From contig NZ_BAAAFH010000021.1 of assembly GCF_039523435.1 (NCBI RefSeq), forward strand, positions 1-61,573: a stretch of 61,573 nt of DNA, written 5' to 3'. Source of the DNA: Wandonia haliotis (GTDB lineage: Bacteria > Bacteroidota > Bacteroidia > Flavobacteriales_D > Crocinitomicaceae). A model generated the notes under the pieces. The model was not told the origin of the DNA. It ran no database searches and saw only the letters and a program-made list of their open reading frames with translations. Made by a program: the position numbers and the translations under genes. The number at the start of each line of letters is the position of its first letter. The first letter of the stretch is position 1. Below, in pieces: positions 30,658-39,612 of this stretch.

Positions 30658-31278
30658 ATGCGCAGTATTAGTATTGTTTTTATGGTGATACCCTTTTTTG
30701 CTTTTAACCAAAATACGATTAATCAGGAATTACAGGGACGTATTTACAAAATGTATCAGATGGATCAGGAGTGTAGAGGACAGTTAAGAAGTTACCTGAA
30801 TCATGAGCTGGATACAAATGAATACAAACGGACAACCATAGAACGCAGAATTCTTGAAGTGGACAGTATCAATTCAGCTGAAATCCGGAAAATAACAGAA
30901 ACGATAGGCTTTCCGGGGTATGACAGGGTCGATACCAACTATTCAGATGCGTTCTGGAATCTGGTACAACATCAGGATAAACAAGTAGAGTTGCAACGGG
31001 AAGTTCTGAAAAAAATGAAAATTGAGGTAGACAGGAAAAATGCGAGCTTTTTGTACTATGCCTACTTAGTTGACCGGGTCAACATAAATACAGGAGAAAA
31101 GCAAGTCTACGGAACTCAAATGCAGCTAAACAGTGATTCCACCTCTTATGAACCTAAACCTGTGATTGAACCGGAGCAATTAAATCGTCGCAGGCAAGAA
31201 GCAGGATTGGTTCCTATAGAAGCTTACATCAAGATGATGAATGACCGGTATCGGGGAACCCTGAAAGAGGAAGAATAA
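30658..31278 (+). CDS. exported DUF6624-like protein
   Basis: 206 residues with a short signal-like N-terminus (MRSISIVFMVIPFFAFNQN). The core (MYQMDQECRGQLRSYLN, DSINSAEIRKITETIGFPGY, AFWNLVQHQDKQVELQREVL, ASFLYYAYLVDRVNINTGEK, YGTQM) fits the DUF6624 pattern, including the conserved GWP/GFP-type turn and the QHxD segment. Role unknown. It is separated by 37 bp from the T9SS gene that follows. Confidence 0.72.
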   Translation: MRSISIVFMVIPFFAFNQNTINQELQGRIYKMYQMDQECRGQLRSYLNHELDTNEYKRTTIERRILEVDSINSAEIRKITETIGFPGYDRVDTNYSDAFWNLVQHQDKQVELQREVLKKMKIEVDRKNASFLYYAYLVDRVNINTGEKQVYGTQMQLNSDSTSYEPKPVIEPEQLNRRRQEAGLVPIEAYIKMMNDRYRGTLKEEE

Positions 31279-31315
31279 TTTTACGTATCTTGCATTTCAT
31301 CTAGCATACTTGTAC

Positions 31316-33481
31316 ATGAAAAAGCTACTCTTCTTACCTTTTCTGGTTCTGACCGGAATTTTGTTTGGACAATACCAACAAGGTCATAAGATGACTGTCA
31401 GGGAACAATCCGGTTTTATAAAACGCCCGGCAGGTAAACTGAAACCCGGTTCTCCGGTTGCTTCTCACATGGAAAAGGCGGGAGGAGATGTTATCTGGTC
31501 CAACGAATTTGAAGATGCCGGCGAATGGACGGCAGCAGGTCCCGGATCGGATTATGAGCATAACGGTTGGTCTTTGGGGACAACGGTTTCAAACAGTTGG
31601 GCGTTTGACACGGGAGACATGGGGACTTCCGGGAACTTCGCTCGTTTTGTGAATAATGATGGAAGTGAGGGGACTCAGATCAATGATGGACCCTTTACAC
31701 TTACCTGTACCGAAACCATTAACCTTACCGGAGTGGAGGCACCTTATCTGGAGTTTGATCAATACGGCGCCTGGTTTGCAGATAGTCAGGCAGTACAGAT
31801 CAGCTTAAACGGAATAGACTGGATAACAGTCGCGTTAAATAATGACCAGTTTTCCGTGACCGAGTTTGGTGGTCTTCCGTATGAACGTCCCATGACCCGA
31901 AGATTTATACTGTCACCCTACCTGTCAGGAGATCTTTCGGCTGTTCGAATTCGTTTGTACTGGAATGGAGGTGTGAATGGGGAGGAAACGTCCTATTTTT
32001 CGTACGGTTGGTTTGTAGATAATTTGCGTATTCTTGAAGGCTATCAGAAAGACATGTCCATCAAAAGGGTATACACCTCAATTGGGGAGACCGGAACACA
32101 GTATACGATTCTGGGATCTGAGCTGATTGATGCGGCAGTCCAAATGAGTTTTGGTGCGGAAATTGAAAATTTTGGAAGAGAACAGGTGGAGGTAGAATTA
32201 GAGGTGTCTAATTCGTCAGGTTTTCAGCAGTTAAGCCCTGTGACGGTTATTTCTCCTTTTGCTGCTGATTCCCTGTATATCGCAACGAATGAGGGGTATT
32301 CTGTTCCAGCTGTTCCCGGGGAGTATGACTTTACCTTCAGAGTACAGGATGCAAACCGCATAAGGGGGATGGTCGTTTCGTTAGATGACGAAACATTGAC
32401 CGGAGGCACAGCGTATACGGATGCAGTCAATATTCCTGTGGTGGGAGGAACAGGAAGCGGACTCACGGTTGATATTACAACCGATGGAAACGGTGTAATC
32501 ACACAACTACTGGTTAATCAATCGGGAGTAGGGTATAGTGTAGGGGATGAGGTAACGATTACAACCGGAGATGAAAACGCAAGCATTCTTGTGGTCCAAA
32601 CGGAAGACGAAACCATGGAGTATCTTTTAGACGATACAATGCGTCTCCCTTTTAAAGTAGTAAATAATTATGGTTATCCAAGATATTATAGCATGGCTGT
32701 TGATCAGTACGACGGAACCCCCGAATCCATATCAGGTGCTTTTACAGGATGGTCTTCGTCCCTGTTTGATCCGGGGATCGGAGTAAAATATGAAATTTTA
32801 AAGAGCGCAGCCATTTGCGGTATACAAGTAGGGATTGCCCCGACGGAGCAAGAAGAAAACTATATTGGAAACACTGTCTTCGCAATGCTCTTTAAATATG
32901 ATCCTCTCAATGAGGAATATCATTACATAGATGTTTCATATGAATACGCATTGAAATCTTCTGATTTTGGCGGTCTTGTAGATTTATATTTAGAGACTGA
33001 GTTGTATGTGGAGCCCGGAGAGATTATTCTGGCTGTGGCTTGTTTTTTTACAGGGGATGAAGTTCCCATCGCTTTTTCCGGTTATACTTTATCCCATAGC
33101 GTAGTTGGTGCAACTTACGGAGAAATGGTTACACCTGTACCGACGAATAATTTTGTGGAAGCCCCTGTCGTACGTCTGAATACCGGGAATTGCATAGCCG
33201 GTATAGAGGAGTATGATCCGCTTGTTTCAGAAGTGACACTTTATCCCAATCCATCCGTTGAAAAAGCAACCCTGAGTTATACAACGGAGAGGGAAACACT
33301 GGCTTATGTGGAGGTATCGGATCTTTCGGGAAAAGTGGTGTACCGTTCAGGTCAGGAAAGAGTGCTTTCCGGAACACATACAACAGAAATTCCTGTTACT
33401 CATTTGTCTGTAGGGATGTACACCTGTAAGCTTATTACCGGAGAAACCCGGGTTCATCAAAAATTAGTCGTTCAGAAATGA
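31316..33481 (+). CDS. T9SS type A secreted protein with MAM/jelly-roll-like domain
   Basis: 721 residues. ATG 31316 gives the signal peptide MKKLLFLPFLVLTGILFGQ. Residues about 50-230 (VIWSNEFEDAGEWTAAGPGS.., YGWFVDNLRI) look like a carbohydrate-binding or MAM-type beta sandwich common in T9SS proteins. Around residues 375-425 a Gly-rich unit (GTGSGLTVDITTDGNG.., VNQSGVGYSVGDEVTI) resembles repeats of phage structural proteins. The C-terminus (LYPNPSVEKATLSY, VSDLSGKVVYR, LSVGMYTCKLITG) is a type A sorting signal. A secreted extracellular role is inferred; no catalytic motif is seen. Confidence 0.83.
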   Translation: MKKLLFLPFLVLTGILFGQYQQGHKMTVREQSGFIKRPAGKLKPGSPVASHMEKAGGDVIWSNEFEDAGEWTAAGPGSDYEHNGWSLGTTVSNSWAFDTGDMGTSGNFARFVNNDGSEGTQINDGPFTLTCTETINLTGVEAPYLEFDQYGAWFADSQAVQISLNGIDWITVALNNDQFSVTEFGGLPYERPMTRRFILSPYLSGDLSAVRIRLYWNGGVNGEETSYFSYGWFVDNLRILEGYQKDMSIKRVYTSIGETGTQYTILGSELIDAAVQMSFGAEIENFGREQVEVELEVSNSSGFQQLSPVTVISPFAADSLYIATNEGYSVPAVPGEYDFTFRVQDANRIRGMVVSLDDETLTGGTAYTDAVNIPVVGGTGSGLTVDITTDGNGVITQLLVNQSGVGYSVGDEVTITTGDENASILVVQTEDETMEYLLDDTMRLPFKVVNNYGYPRYYSMAVDQYDGTPESISGAFTGWSSSLFDPGIGVKYEILKSAAICGIQVGIAPTEQEENYIGNTVFAMLFKYDPLNEEYHYIDVSYEYALKSSDFGGLVDLYLETELYVEPGEIILAVACFFTGDEVPIAFSGYTLSHSVVGATYGEMVTPVPTNNFVEAPVVRLNTGNCIAGIEEYDPLVSEVTLYPNPSVEKATLSYTTERETLAYVEVSDLSGKVVYRSGQERVLSGTHTTEIPVTHLSVGMYTCKLITGETRVHQKLVVQK

Positions 33482-33550
33482 GTATCGATGGTATACGAGA
33501 AGAGGAAACAATTTTTAAATCTGTCCGCCTTCGGCATCAACACACAAATT

Positions 33551-33567
33551 TTTACAAAATCTTTATA
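33551..33567 (+). promoter_or_regulatory. KdpE-like direct repeat upstream of kinase gene
   Basis: TTTACA (33551-33556) and TTTATA (33562-33567) are spaced with an 11-bp period, the half-site layout of OmpR-family regulators. E. coli KdpE, as I recall, binds TTTATA-N5-TTTACA. The same core TTTAYAAAATCTTTAT recurs at 35352-35368 before the transporter genes. A weak -7 element TAACTTCG lies at 33578-33585. Confidence 0.5.
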
Positions 33568-33617
33568 GACCAATCACTAACTTCGTGTTAAAAAGATTGA
33601 GAGTAGCCAAAACCAGA

Positions 33618-34679
33618 ATGTATGAACGGAAAAAGCAGTATGCTATTAGCATTCTGTTAATTTTGCTTACAGCTGTTTTGTGCTTTTTTGTCGTTGATTT
33701 GATTGGTTACAGAGCGGTTGCCCTGATTCTGTTGCTGGCTGTTTCTGTTAATGCAATACTGTTTGATATCCTTCCGGTAATGCTTTCGGCGTTATTAAGC
33801 GCCCTGATTTGGAATTTCCTTTTCATTCCTCCTGTTTTTACCTTACATATTGGTACAGCAGAAGATGGACTTATGTTCCTGATGTATTTTGTAATTGCCT
33901 TTATCAACGCGGTTTTGACGTACAAAATAAGAGAGTACGAACAGAAAGAACAGGATGAGGAAAAGAAAGCCAATGCGATCAAATTATATAACACGCTATT
34001 GAATTCGCTATCTCACGAGTTAAGAACGCCTATTGCTACTATTATCGGTTCTGTTGATACTATAAAAGATAATAATACCCAACTCTCCGAAGACATGCGG
34101 AATGAATTGTATTCGGAAATTGAAACAGCAGGATACAGGCTGAACAGACAAGTGGAAAACCTGTTAAGTATGAGTAGGCTGGAGGCCGGGATCATTCAAC
34201 CGAAGAAGGATTGGTGTGATTTGAATGAGTTGGTTTTTACCGTTATTCATGATCTCAGGGAAGATAGTCGTAATCATACAATTAAATTTGTTCCGCGGGA
34301 AAACCTGCCTTTATTCAGGTTAGATGGAGGGTTGGTAGAACAAATCCTTCACAATCTTATTTACAATGCGATTCAGTACACTCCTGAAAATACTGTAATT
34401 TCTATTGACGTGGAACGTGTAAACTTGTACTGTCGGATTACTGTTGCGGATTGTGGGAAAGGTTTTCCGGAAGAGGAAATAGACCTTGTGTTTGACAAAT
34501 TTTATCGTTTGAACCGGACAGGGACAGGAGGAACAGGGCTTGGGCTTTCTATTGTTAAAGGTTTTACAGAAGCTATGAGCGGAAAAGTAACCTTGCAAAA
34601 CCTACCACAGGGTGGAGCACAATTTATCATCGAAATTCCCAGTGAATTTTCACAAAACGTAGATCCGGAACATGAATAA
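33618..34679 (+). CDS. KdpD-like sensor histidine kinase (short form)
   Basis: 353 residues from ATG 33618. A GTG at 33585 is possible but lies in the promoter region. Four closely spaced N-terminal helices form a DUF4118-type domain (SILLILLTAVLCFFVVDLIG, NFLFIPPVFTLHIG), followed by a dimerisation helix with SHELRTP (phosphorylated His) and a HATPase_c domain (NLIYNAIQYTP, VADCGKGFP, GTGLGLSIVKGF). The large N-terminal KdpD/UspA sensory part of E. coli KdpD is absent. The gene overlaps the response regulator gene by 8 bp. The system probably senses potassium or osmotic state, inferred from the adjacent TrkH gene. Confidence 0.85.
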   Translation: MYERKKQYAISILLILLTAVLCFFVVDLIGYRAVALILLLAVSVNAILFDILPVMLSALLSALIWNFLFIPPVFTLHIGTAEDGLMFLMYFVIAFINAVLTYKIREYEQKEQDEEKKANAIKLYNTLLNSLSHELRTPIATIIGSVDTIKDNNTQLSEDMRNELYSEIETAGYRLNRQVENLLSMSRLEAGIIQPKKDWCDLNELVFTVIHDLREDSRNHTIKFVPRENLPLFRLDGGLVEQILHNLIYNAIQYTPENTVISIDVERVNLYCRITVADCGKGFPEEEIDLVFDKFYRLNRTGTGGTGLGLSIVKGFTEAMSGKVTLQNLPQGGAQFIIEIPSEFSQNVDPEHE

Positions 34680-35358
34680 AGCTGAAATACTGATAATAGA
34701 TGATGAACCGCAGATCAGAAAGCTGTTAAGGATTAACCTGGAAAGCAATGACTACAAAGTGGTGCAGGCATCAGATGCCAAAGAAGGGCTTACACTGGCC
34801 GCAACACACCCACCGGATTTGATTTTGCTGGATATCGGTTTACCGGACAAAAACGGACATCTCTTGTTACAGGAGTTGAGAGAATGGTATAATAAACCAA
34901 TCATCATGCTTTCGGTTCAGAATAGTGAAGAAGATATTGTTTCTGCATTGGATAACGGGGCAACCGACTATCTGACCAAGCCTTTTCGGACGGGAGAATT
35001 ATTAGCGCGAATTCGTTCGGCAATCCGGCGCAGTCAGAATACAGAAAATCATTCGGTTGTTATAGCAGGAGAGTTAGAAATAGATCTGATTGCCCGTACA
35101 GTAAAGAAAACCGGGGAGATGATAAAGTTGACTTCAACCGAATACAATCTGTTAGCTTTATTTGCAAAGAATGAGGGAAAAGTGTTGACGCATCAGCTTC
35201 TTTTGAAAGAAATTTGGGGATATAGTTATCAGCAGGAAACACAATACCTACGTGTATTTGTAGGAACACTCCGGAAAAAAATAGAAGACAATCCGAATCA
35301 TCCGGAATATATCGTCACAGAAAGCGGAGTAGGGTACCGTTTTCAGCAACCTTTATAA
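34672..35358 (+). CDS. KdpE-like response regulator
   Basis: 228 residues. The receiver domain has the acidic pocket (LIIDDEPQIRKLL), phospho-acceptor Asp in LILLDIGLPDKNG, and the conserved Lys in ATDYLTKPF. A C-terminal winged helix of the OmpR/PhoB type follows (LTSTEYNLLALFAKNEGKVL, LRVFVGTLRKKIEDNPNHPE, GVGYRF). It is translationally coupled to the kinase by 8-bp overlap. Candidate binding sites with an 11-bp period lie before its own operon and, overlapping its stop codon, before the transporter genes. Confidence 0.9.
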   Translation: MNKAEILIIDDEPQIRKLLRINLESNDYKVVQASDAKEGLTLAATHPPDLILLDIGLPDKNGHLLLQELREWYNKPIIMLSVQNSEEDIVSALDNGATDYLTKPFRTGELLARIRSAIRRSQNTENHSVVIAGELEIDLIARTVKKTGEMIKLTSTEYNLLALFAKNEGKVLTHQLLLKEIWGYSYQQETQYLRVFVGTLRKKIEDNPNHPEYIVTESGVGYRFQQPL

Positions 35359-35368
35359 AATCTTTATC
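35352..35368 (+). promoter_or_regulatory. second KdpE-like direct repeat upstream of trkH unit
   Basis: TTTATA (35352-35357) and TTTATC (35363-35368) repeat with an 11-bp period within TTTATAAAATCTTTATC and overlap the stop codon of the response regulator. A -7-like GAACTTTG is at 35411-35418, before the small membrane protein gene. Shared with 33551-33567, so the regulator probably controls both units. Confidence 0.5.
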
Positions 35369-35437
35369 TCCATCTACCAATTCTTGATTTTTTACAGATC
35401 TGATTCATCAGAACTTTGTGAAAAAAACAGGACAAAG

Positions 35438-35593
35438 ATGAAATGGAATTTTTTCTACGATGAAGGAACTGGTGAACCTTACCATTCTTTTCAGGATTGG
35501 TACCGGGAGATTAGATACCTGGTCATTCCTACTTTACTTATGATTGTTGCAGGAGCTTCAATTTATTGCTATTTCCGGTATTTTCATCACTAA
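35438..35593 (+). CDS. small membrane protein preceding TrkH
   Basis: 51 residues from ATG 35438 (the open frame starts at a TTG at 35384, which is less likely). The soluble N-terminus (MKWNFFYDEGTGEPYHSFQD) is followed by a single membrane helix (IPTLLMIVAGASIYCYF). It lies 9 bp upstream of the TrkH gene and downstream of the KdpE-like site, so it is probably co-expressed with the transporter. A role as an accessory subunit, by analogy with small Kdp/Trk partners, is speculative. Confidence 0.6.
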   Translation: MKWNFFYDEGTGEPYHSFQDWYREIRYLVIPTLLMIVAGASIYCYFRYFHH

Positions 35594-35602
35594 CATCAAA
35601 CA

Positions 35603-36997
35603 ATGGAACAGGTGCATAAACTTCCCGGAAAAGAGAACAATGACAGGGGTCAAATGAAATGGAACAGACTGGGAAAAGGATATCGAAAATTTCAACTCTC
35701 ACTTTCTCCCCAACAAAATTTGTTGTACGGTTTTCTGATGTACACCAGTATTGGCTGGTTGCTGTTGTGCCTTCCTTTCCTGCATAAGCAGCCCGTGTCG
35801 ATGATGGATAACCTGTTTATTGCCACATCGGCCATTTCAACTACAGGTTTGGTAACCGTAAGTATATTTGATACCTATAACTGGTTCGGCCAATTTGTGA
35901 TTCTGTTGTTGTTTCAGATCGGAGGAATCGGGTATATGACTTTTACATCCTACGTTTTATTGTCCAAGAAGAGTCACTTGACACATTGGCACCAACGCGT
36001 GTTAAATGCAGAATTTTCCATGCCGAAAGGATTTCAGATCAGAGACTTTCTGAAATCGGTGATTATTTTTACAATCATTATTGAGGCAGTTGGAGCGTTA
36101 TGTTTATACATTGCTTTCACAAGATCAGGAGAAGAACCCGCTTTTGCTGTGTGGAGTAGTATCTTTCATAGTGTTTCTGCATTTTGTACAGCCGGTTTTG
36201 GATTGTATAATGATAGTTTTGAACAGTTTTCCGGGAACGCATTTGTTTCAGGTACGCTTTCGGTTTTGTCAATTTCCGGTTCGTTGGGATTTATAGTAGT
36301 TACTGATTTCTGGAATAGGTTGACTGGAAAAACAAAAACGATTACATACACAACAAAAACAATTTTTGGGGTTATCACACTACTTCTCGTGACAGGAACC
36401 GCTTTGATCTACTGGTTTGAACCATCCATTCGACAGGTGGGAGAAGACAGGTTGCTGGTGTCGTTCTTTCAGGCCATGTCTGCACTCACAACAGTGGGGT
36501 TTAATACCGTCCCGATCGGGGATTTCTCACTGGCTCTTTTGTTGGTCACTATTTTCCTGATGTATATCGGGGCTTCTCCTTCCGGAACCGGAGGAGGATT
36601 AAAGTCTACGACATTTACGGCTTTGCTGGCAATCATGTGGAGCCGGATTCGCAATAACAGACAGGTGACTTTATTCGGGAAGATAATTCCTCAGGAACGA
36701 TTATATGTGGCAACTTCTGCCTTTATTCTTTATGCTTCTCTGATTTTCATTGCGACCTTTTTATTGGCGTTTACGGAAAATTTCCCTTTGCATCAGATCC
36801 TTTTCGAAGTGACTTCTGCTATCGGTACAGTCGGGTTGAGTACCGGGATCACCGGGGAGCTTACCTTCTGGGGAAAGTTTATTGTTGTTTTTGTCATGTT
36901 TACAGGAAGATTAGGTGTTTTAACTTTTGGTCTTGCTATTCTTGCCAGAAGAAAACTGACTGAAACCAGAAAAGACGAAACAGATCTGGCGGTTTAG
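35603..36997 (+). CDS. trkH: TrkH/KtrB-type potassium uptake channel subunit
   Basis: 464 residues with the eight-helix, four-repeat SKT architecture. The four selectivity-filter regions are visible: ISTTGLVTV, CTAGFGL, LTTVGFNTV and IGTVGLST, each with the expected Gly. The family imports K+ (sometimes Na+) together with a cytosolic nucleotide-binding RCK subunit (TrkA/KtrA). No such partner gene is in the window, so it must be elsewhere. Genomic coupling to a KdpDE-like system suggests that potassium limitation controls Trk-type uptake here. Confidence 0.88.
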   Translation: MEQVHKLPGKENNDRGQMKWNRLGKGYRKFQLSLSPQQNLLYGFLMYTSIGWLLLCLPFLHKQPVSMMDNLFIATSAISTTGLVTVSIFDTYNWFGQFVILLLFQIGGIGYMTFTSYVLLSKKSHLTHWHQRVLNAEFSMPKGFQIRDFLKSVIIFTIIIEAVGALCLYIAFTRSGEEPAFAVWSSIFHSVSAFCTAGFGLYNDSFEQFSGNAFVSGTLSVLSISGSLGFIVVTDFWNRLTGKTKTITYTTKTIFGVITLLLVTGTALIYWFEPSIRQVGEDRLLVSFFQAMSALTTVGFNTVPIGDFSLALLLVTIFLMYIGASPSGTGGGLKSTTFTALLAIMWSRIRNNRQVTLFGKIIPQERLYVATSAFILYASLIFIATFLLAFTENFPLHQILFEVTSAIGTVGLSTGITGELTFWGKFIVVFVMFTGRLGVLTFGLAILARRKLTETRKDETDLAV

Positions 36998-37281
36998 TTT
37001 TTATCTGGTTGTGAAAGTAATACGAAGAGGAAAGTAGAAGAGTTAATGCTCTTTCCCCTGAATAGTACGGATTACTTCACGAAAACTTAAATTTATTTTC
37101 TCTGAACAGATGCTTTTTTTTCGTATGTTAGCATAGTAATTAGTGAATAAAGAGCATACCTGTGGAGAAAAACTATAGTGTTATGCTTTAGTTTGATACT
37201 AAACCTTATTTCCTGAATTAAAGAATAGACGAATACCTGTTTTTTCAGGTTCGAAACGAATAAATACATAACCGCATAGTA

Positions 37282-38337
37282 ATGAAAAAAGCGAAACAGT
37301 TAGTTTATGGTCTTATTTTGTCAGGCCTTTTCTCATTTTCAGTCGTGAAATCAAACGCATGTACCCGTGTCGTATATAAGGGTCCTGAAAATACGGTAAT
37401 AACAGGTCGAACAATGGATTTTTCTTTGGAAATTCCTGCGAACCTCTGGGTATTTCCACGTGGAATGAAAAGGGATGGTGCTGTTGGACCGAACTCCATC
37501 GAATGGGTTTCCAAATATGGAAGTGTAGTGGCCAGCTCGTGGGATATTGCTACTCCGGACGGAATGAATGAAAAAGGTCTTGTTGCGAATATGTTATGGT
37601 TGGTGGAATCGGAATACCCTGAATTTAACAAGGATGGAAATAAAAAGGGATTAGCAATTTCTGCCTGGGCACAATATGTACTGGACAATTTTGCGACAGT
37701 TTCTGAAGCTGTTGCAGCTTTAGAGAAAGAAGAGTTTGTAATCGTTTCTGATTTTATTCCGGGAACGGAGAAATTTACAACTGTTCACCTTTCTGTTTCT
37801 GATGCTTCCGGAGACAATGCGATATTCGAATATGTAGGAGGGAAATTGGTAATTCACCACGATGCATCCTATACGGTAATGACAAATGATCCGTTGTTTG
37901 AGCAGCAGCTGGCTATCAATAAGTACTGGGAGAAAATTCCCGGGAAGTCCTTTTTGCCCGGCTCTGTTACTGCATCAGACCGTTTTGTGCGTGCAGCATT
38001 TTTTATTAATGCTATTCCTCAGACAAGTAATATTCGTGTTGCAGTTGCCGGGGTCTTTAGTGTGATCAGAAATGTTTCTGTTCCTTACGGTTTCTCAATC
38101 GAAGGATTTCCCAACTTGTCAACAACCCAATGGCGGGTAGTTGCTGACCAGAAGAACAAGGTATATTATTTTGAGACAGCACTAACTCCTAATACGTTTT
38201 GGGTGGATTTGAAAAAAGTGAACTTTGATAAAGGGGCGAGTGTACGTAAATTGGATTTGTCCGATAATAAGACATATTCAGGAGAATCCTCAGGTCAGTT
38301 CGCTGATTCGAAGCCGTTCAAATTTATCGGAATATGA
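37282..38337 (+). CDS. choloylglycine hydrolase / linear amide C-N hydrolase family protein
   Basis: 351 residues with a signal peptide (MKKAKQLVYGLILSGLFSFS..NA) immediately followed by Cys27 in CTRVVYKG, the Ntn nucleophile exposed after processing. The downstream VITGRTMDF gives the conserved Arg and Asp, and MTNDPLFEQQL and FSVIRNVSVPYG correspond to conserved Asn-rich loops. Relatives include bile salt hydrolase and penicillin V acylase; in environmental Bacteroidota the substrate is unknown and may be an N-acyl homoserine lactone or another amide. Overlaps the next gene by 4 bp. Gap 36998-37281 upstream holds one hairpin (ACCTG-TTTTTT-CAGGT, near 37236). Confidence 0.85.
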   Translation: MKKAKQLVYGLILSGLFSFSVVKSNACTRVVYKGPENTVITGRTMDFSLEIPANLWVFPRGMKRDGAVGPNSIEWVSKYGSVVASSWDIATPDGMNEKGLVANMLWLVESEYPEFNKDGNKKGLAISAWAQYVLDNFATVSEAVAALEKEEFVIVSDFIPGTEKFTTVHLSVSDASGDNAIFEYVGGKLVIHHDASYTVMTNDPLFEQQLAINKYWEKIPGKSFLPGSVTASDRFVRAAFFINAIPQTSNIRVAVAGVFSVIRNVSVPYGFSIEGFPNLSTTQWRVVADQKNKVYYFETALTPNTFWVDLKKVNFDKGASVRKLDLSDNKTYSGESSGQFADSKPFKFIGI

Positions 38338-38765
38338 AAGAGGGAGGCAAACTTCAGAAAATAGAAACAGGCGTTTTTTATATCCTGTCGGGGATTGTTG
38401 TTCTGTACATTGCCGTGGAGTTGATCGAATTGATTTATCAGTTTGGAAAAGCTTTGATTGTAATGGATGATACGACAGACCGTCTTCTGATCACAAAAGA
38501 ACAGACTGCATTGGTTATCCCTGTGTTTTTTAATGTGTTGATCGCGATAGAGCTTATTGATACATTCAATATTTATATCAGAGAACACAGTATTAAGGTA
38601 CAAAGCATTTTACTGATCGGGCTGATTGCAATAGGTAGAAAGCTACTGGTATTGGATATTGGACATAGTGATGGTGTTCAGAATATTGGAGTTGCTTCTA
38701 TCATTATTGCTCTTGCCTTAGGGTATTACCTGCTCAAAAGACCGGAAGTGAATACAGGAGATTAA
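38334..38765 (+). CDS. PsiE-like membrane protein
   Basis: 143 residues, four membrane helices (YILSGIVVLYIAVELIELIY, ALVIPVFFNVLIAIELIDTF, SILLIGLIAIGRKLLVLDI, IGVASIIIALALGYYLL). The IELIDTF and IGRKLLVLD segments match the phosphate-starvation-inducible PsiE family. Molecular function is not known. The 4-bp ATGA overlap with the upstream hydrolase gene indicates translational coupling. Confidence 0.78.
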   Translation: MKEGGKLQKIETGVFYILSGIVVLYIAVELIELIYQFGKALIVMDDTTDRLLITKEQTALVIPVFFNVLIAIELIDTFNIYIREHSIKVQSILLIGLIAIGRKLLVLDIGHSDGVQNIGVASIIIALALGYYLLKRPEVNTGD

Positions 38766-38799
38766 ATCAATTCTCTTAAAGAAATAGTAGTATATATAT

Positions 38800-38828
38800 A
38801 AGTCCGGGCAATTGTCCGGACTTTCTTG
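38800..38828. terminator. bidirectional hairpin terminator
   Basis: AAGTCCGG (38800-38807) and CCGGACTT (38816-38823) form a strong stem with an 8-nt loop, followed by TCTTG. It sits between the convergent PsiE-like and T9SS genes, with A/T-rich flanks on both sides. Confidence 0.7.
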
Positions 38829-38840
38829 TTAGGTATATTG

Positions 38841-39533
38841 CTACTCTTTGATAAATCGTATTCTGCTTGAAGTTTCCGGAAAGTTAAGGATGTACATTCC
38901 GGGTGTCAGTCCTTCAAGAGAAACCTCTTGTGTTGTCCGACCTCTCCGGATAAGTTGACCTTTGGTATCGCATAGCAGATAAGTAATTTCTTTTTCCTGT
39001 GCAGAAGACAGGATAGTAAGTTTTTCTGATGCAGGGTTGGGGTACACGGTTATTTGACTGGCAACCTGATCTTCTATTCCAAGAGGATCTGTAACCAGAA
39101 AAACAACGTTTAATGTGTCATCCAGAGAGATAGGACTACCAAGAAAAGTGATATGTGTTTGGACTGCAATTTTTATAGAATCACAGTAATCCTCAGCTGT
39201 TCCATAAAAATGAAGACAAGTTCGGATCTTCTGACTGGCAGGTGAGGAGTATGCAGAACAAAGTGTGTTTTCGCATAAGTATTCAACCCCCTGAGGAAGA
39301 TTCATGACATCAACAATAGTAATTGAATCTTTTGGAACAGTAAACCCCGCAAACACTGTGTCTGAAGGAAACACAAGTGTCAGGGTTGCTTCGCTCTGCA
39401 TATTTATGTATGGAAAGTATAGCTCCGACGGAAATGGTCCGTTTTGTGTGGCGCTTACTTCGGGTGTACACTGCCCGTATGTGAAAGTAGAAGAACAGCA
39501 GATGGCTAAGGCAAACAATAAAAATGTTTTCAT
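38841..39533 (-). CDS. T9SS type A secreted protein, small
   Basis: 230 residues from ATG 39533. The longer frame starts 12 codons earlier but lacks a signal peptide shape, whereas MKTFLLFALAICCSSTFTYG is a clear one. The N-terminal domain carries Cys pairs (CENTLCSAYS, CLHFYG..YC). The last 75 residues form a type A sorting domain (VYPNPASEKLTILS, LLCDTKGQLIRRGRT, GLTPGMYILNF). It would be exported by T9SS; role unknown. Confidence 0.82.
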   Translation of the reverse strand: MKTFLLFALAICCSSTFTYGQCTPEVSATQNGPFPSELYFPYINMQSEATLTLVFPSDTVFAGFTVPKDSITIVDVMNLPQGVEYLCENTLCSAYSSPASQKIRTCLHFYGTAEDYCDSIKIAVQTHITFLGSPISLDDTLNVVFLVTDPLGIEDQVASQITVYPNPASEKLTILSSAQEKEITYLLCDTKGQLIRRGRTTQEVSLEGLTPGMYILNFPETSSRIRFIKE

Positions 39534-39612
39534 GTGGGTTGTTTTTGACAAATTTAGAGCAATAAACATTTAGTCGCATGAGGGAAAACCCCTTTTTCGA
39601 AGTTTGAAATGA

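Noticed and set aside
33585..33617. GTG start for the KdpD-like kinase
   Set aside because: It falls in the likely promoter/leader region next to the KdpE-like repeat; ATG 33618 gives a normal cytoplasmic start just before the first helix.
37236..37250. ACCTG-TTTTTT-CAGGT hairpin as a riboswitch before the choloylglycine hydrolase gene
   Set aside because: A single 5-bp stem in a 284-bp gap without further conserved structure is not enough support.
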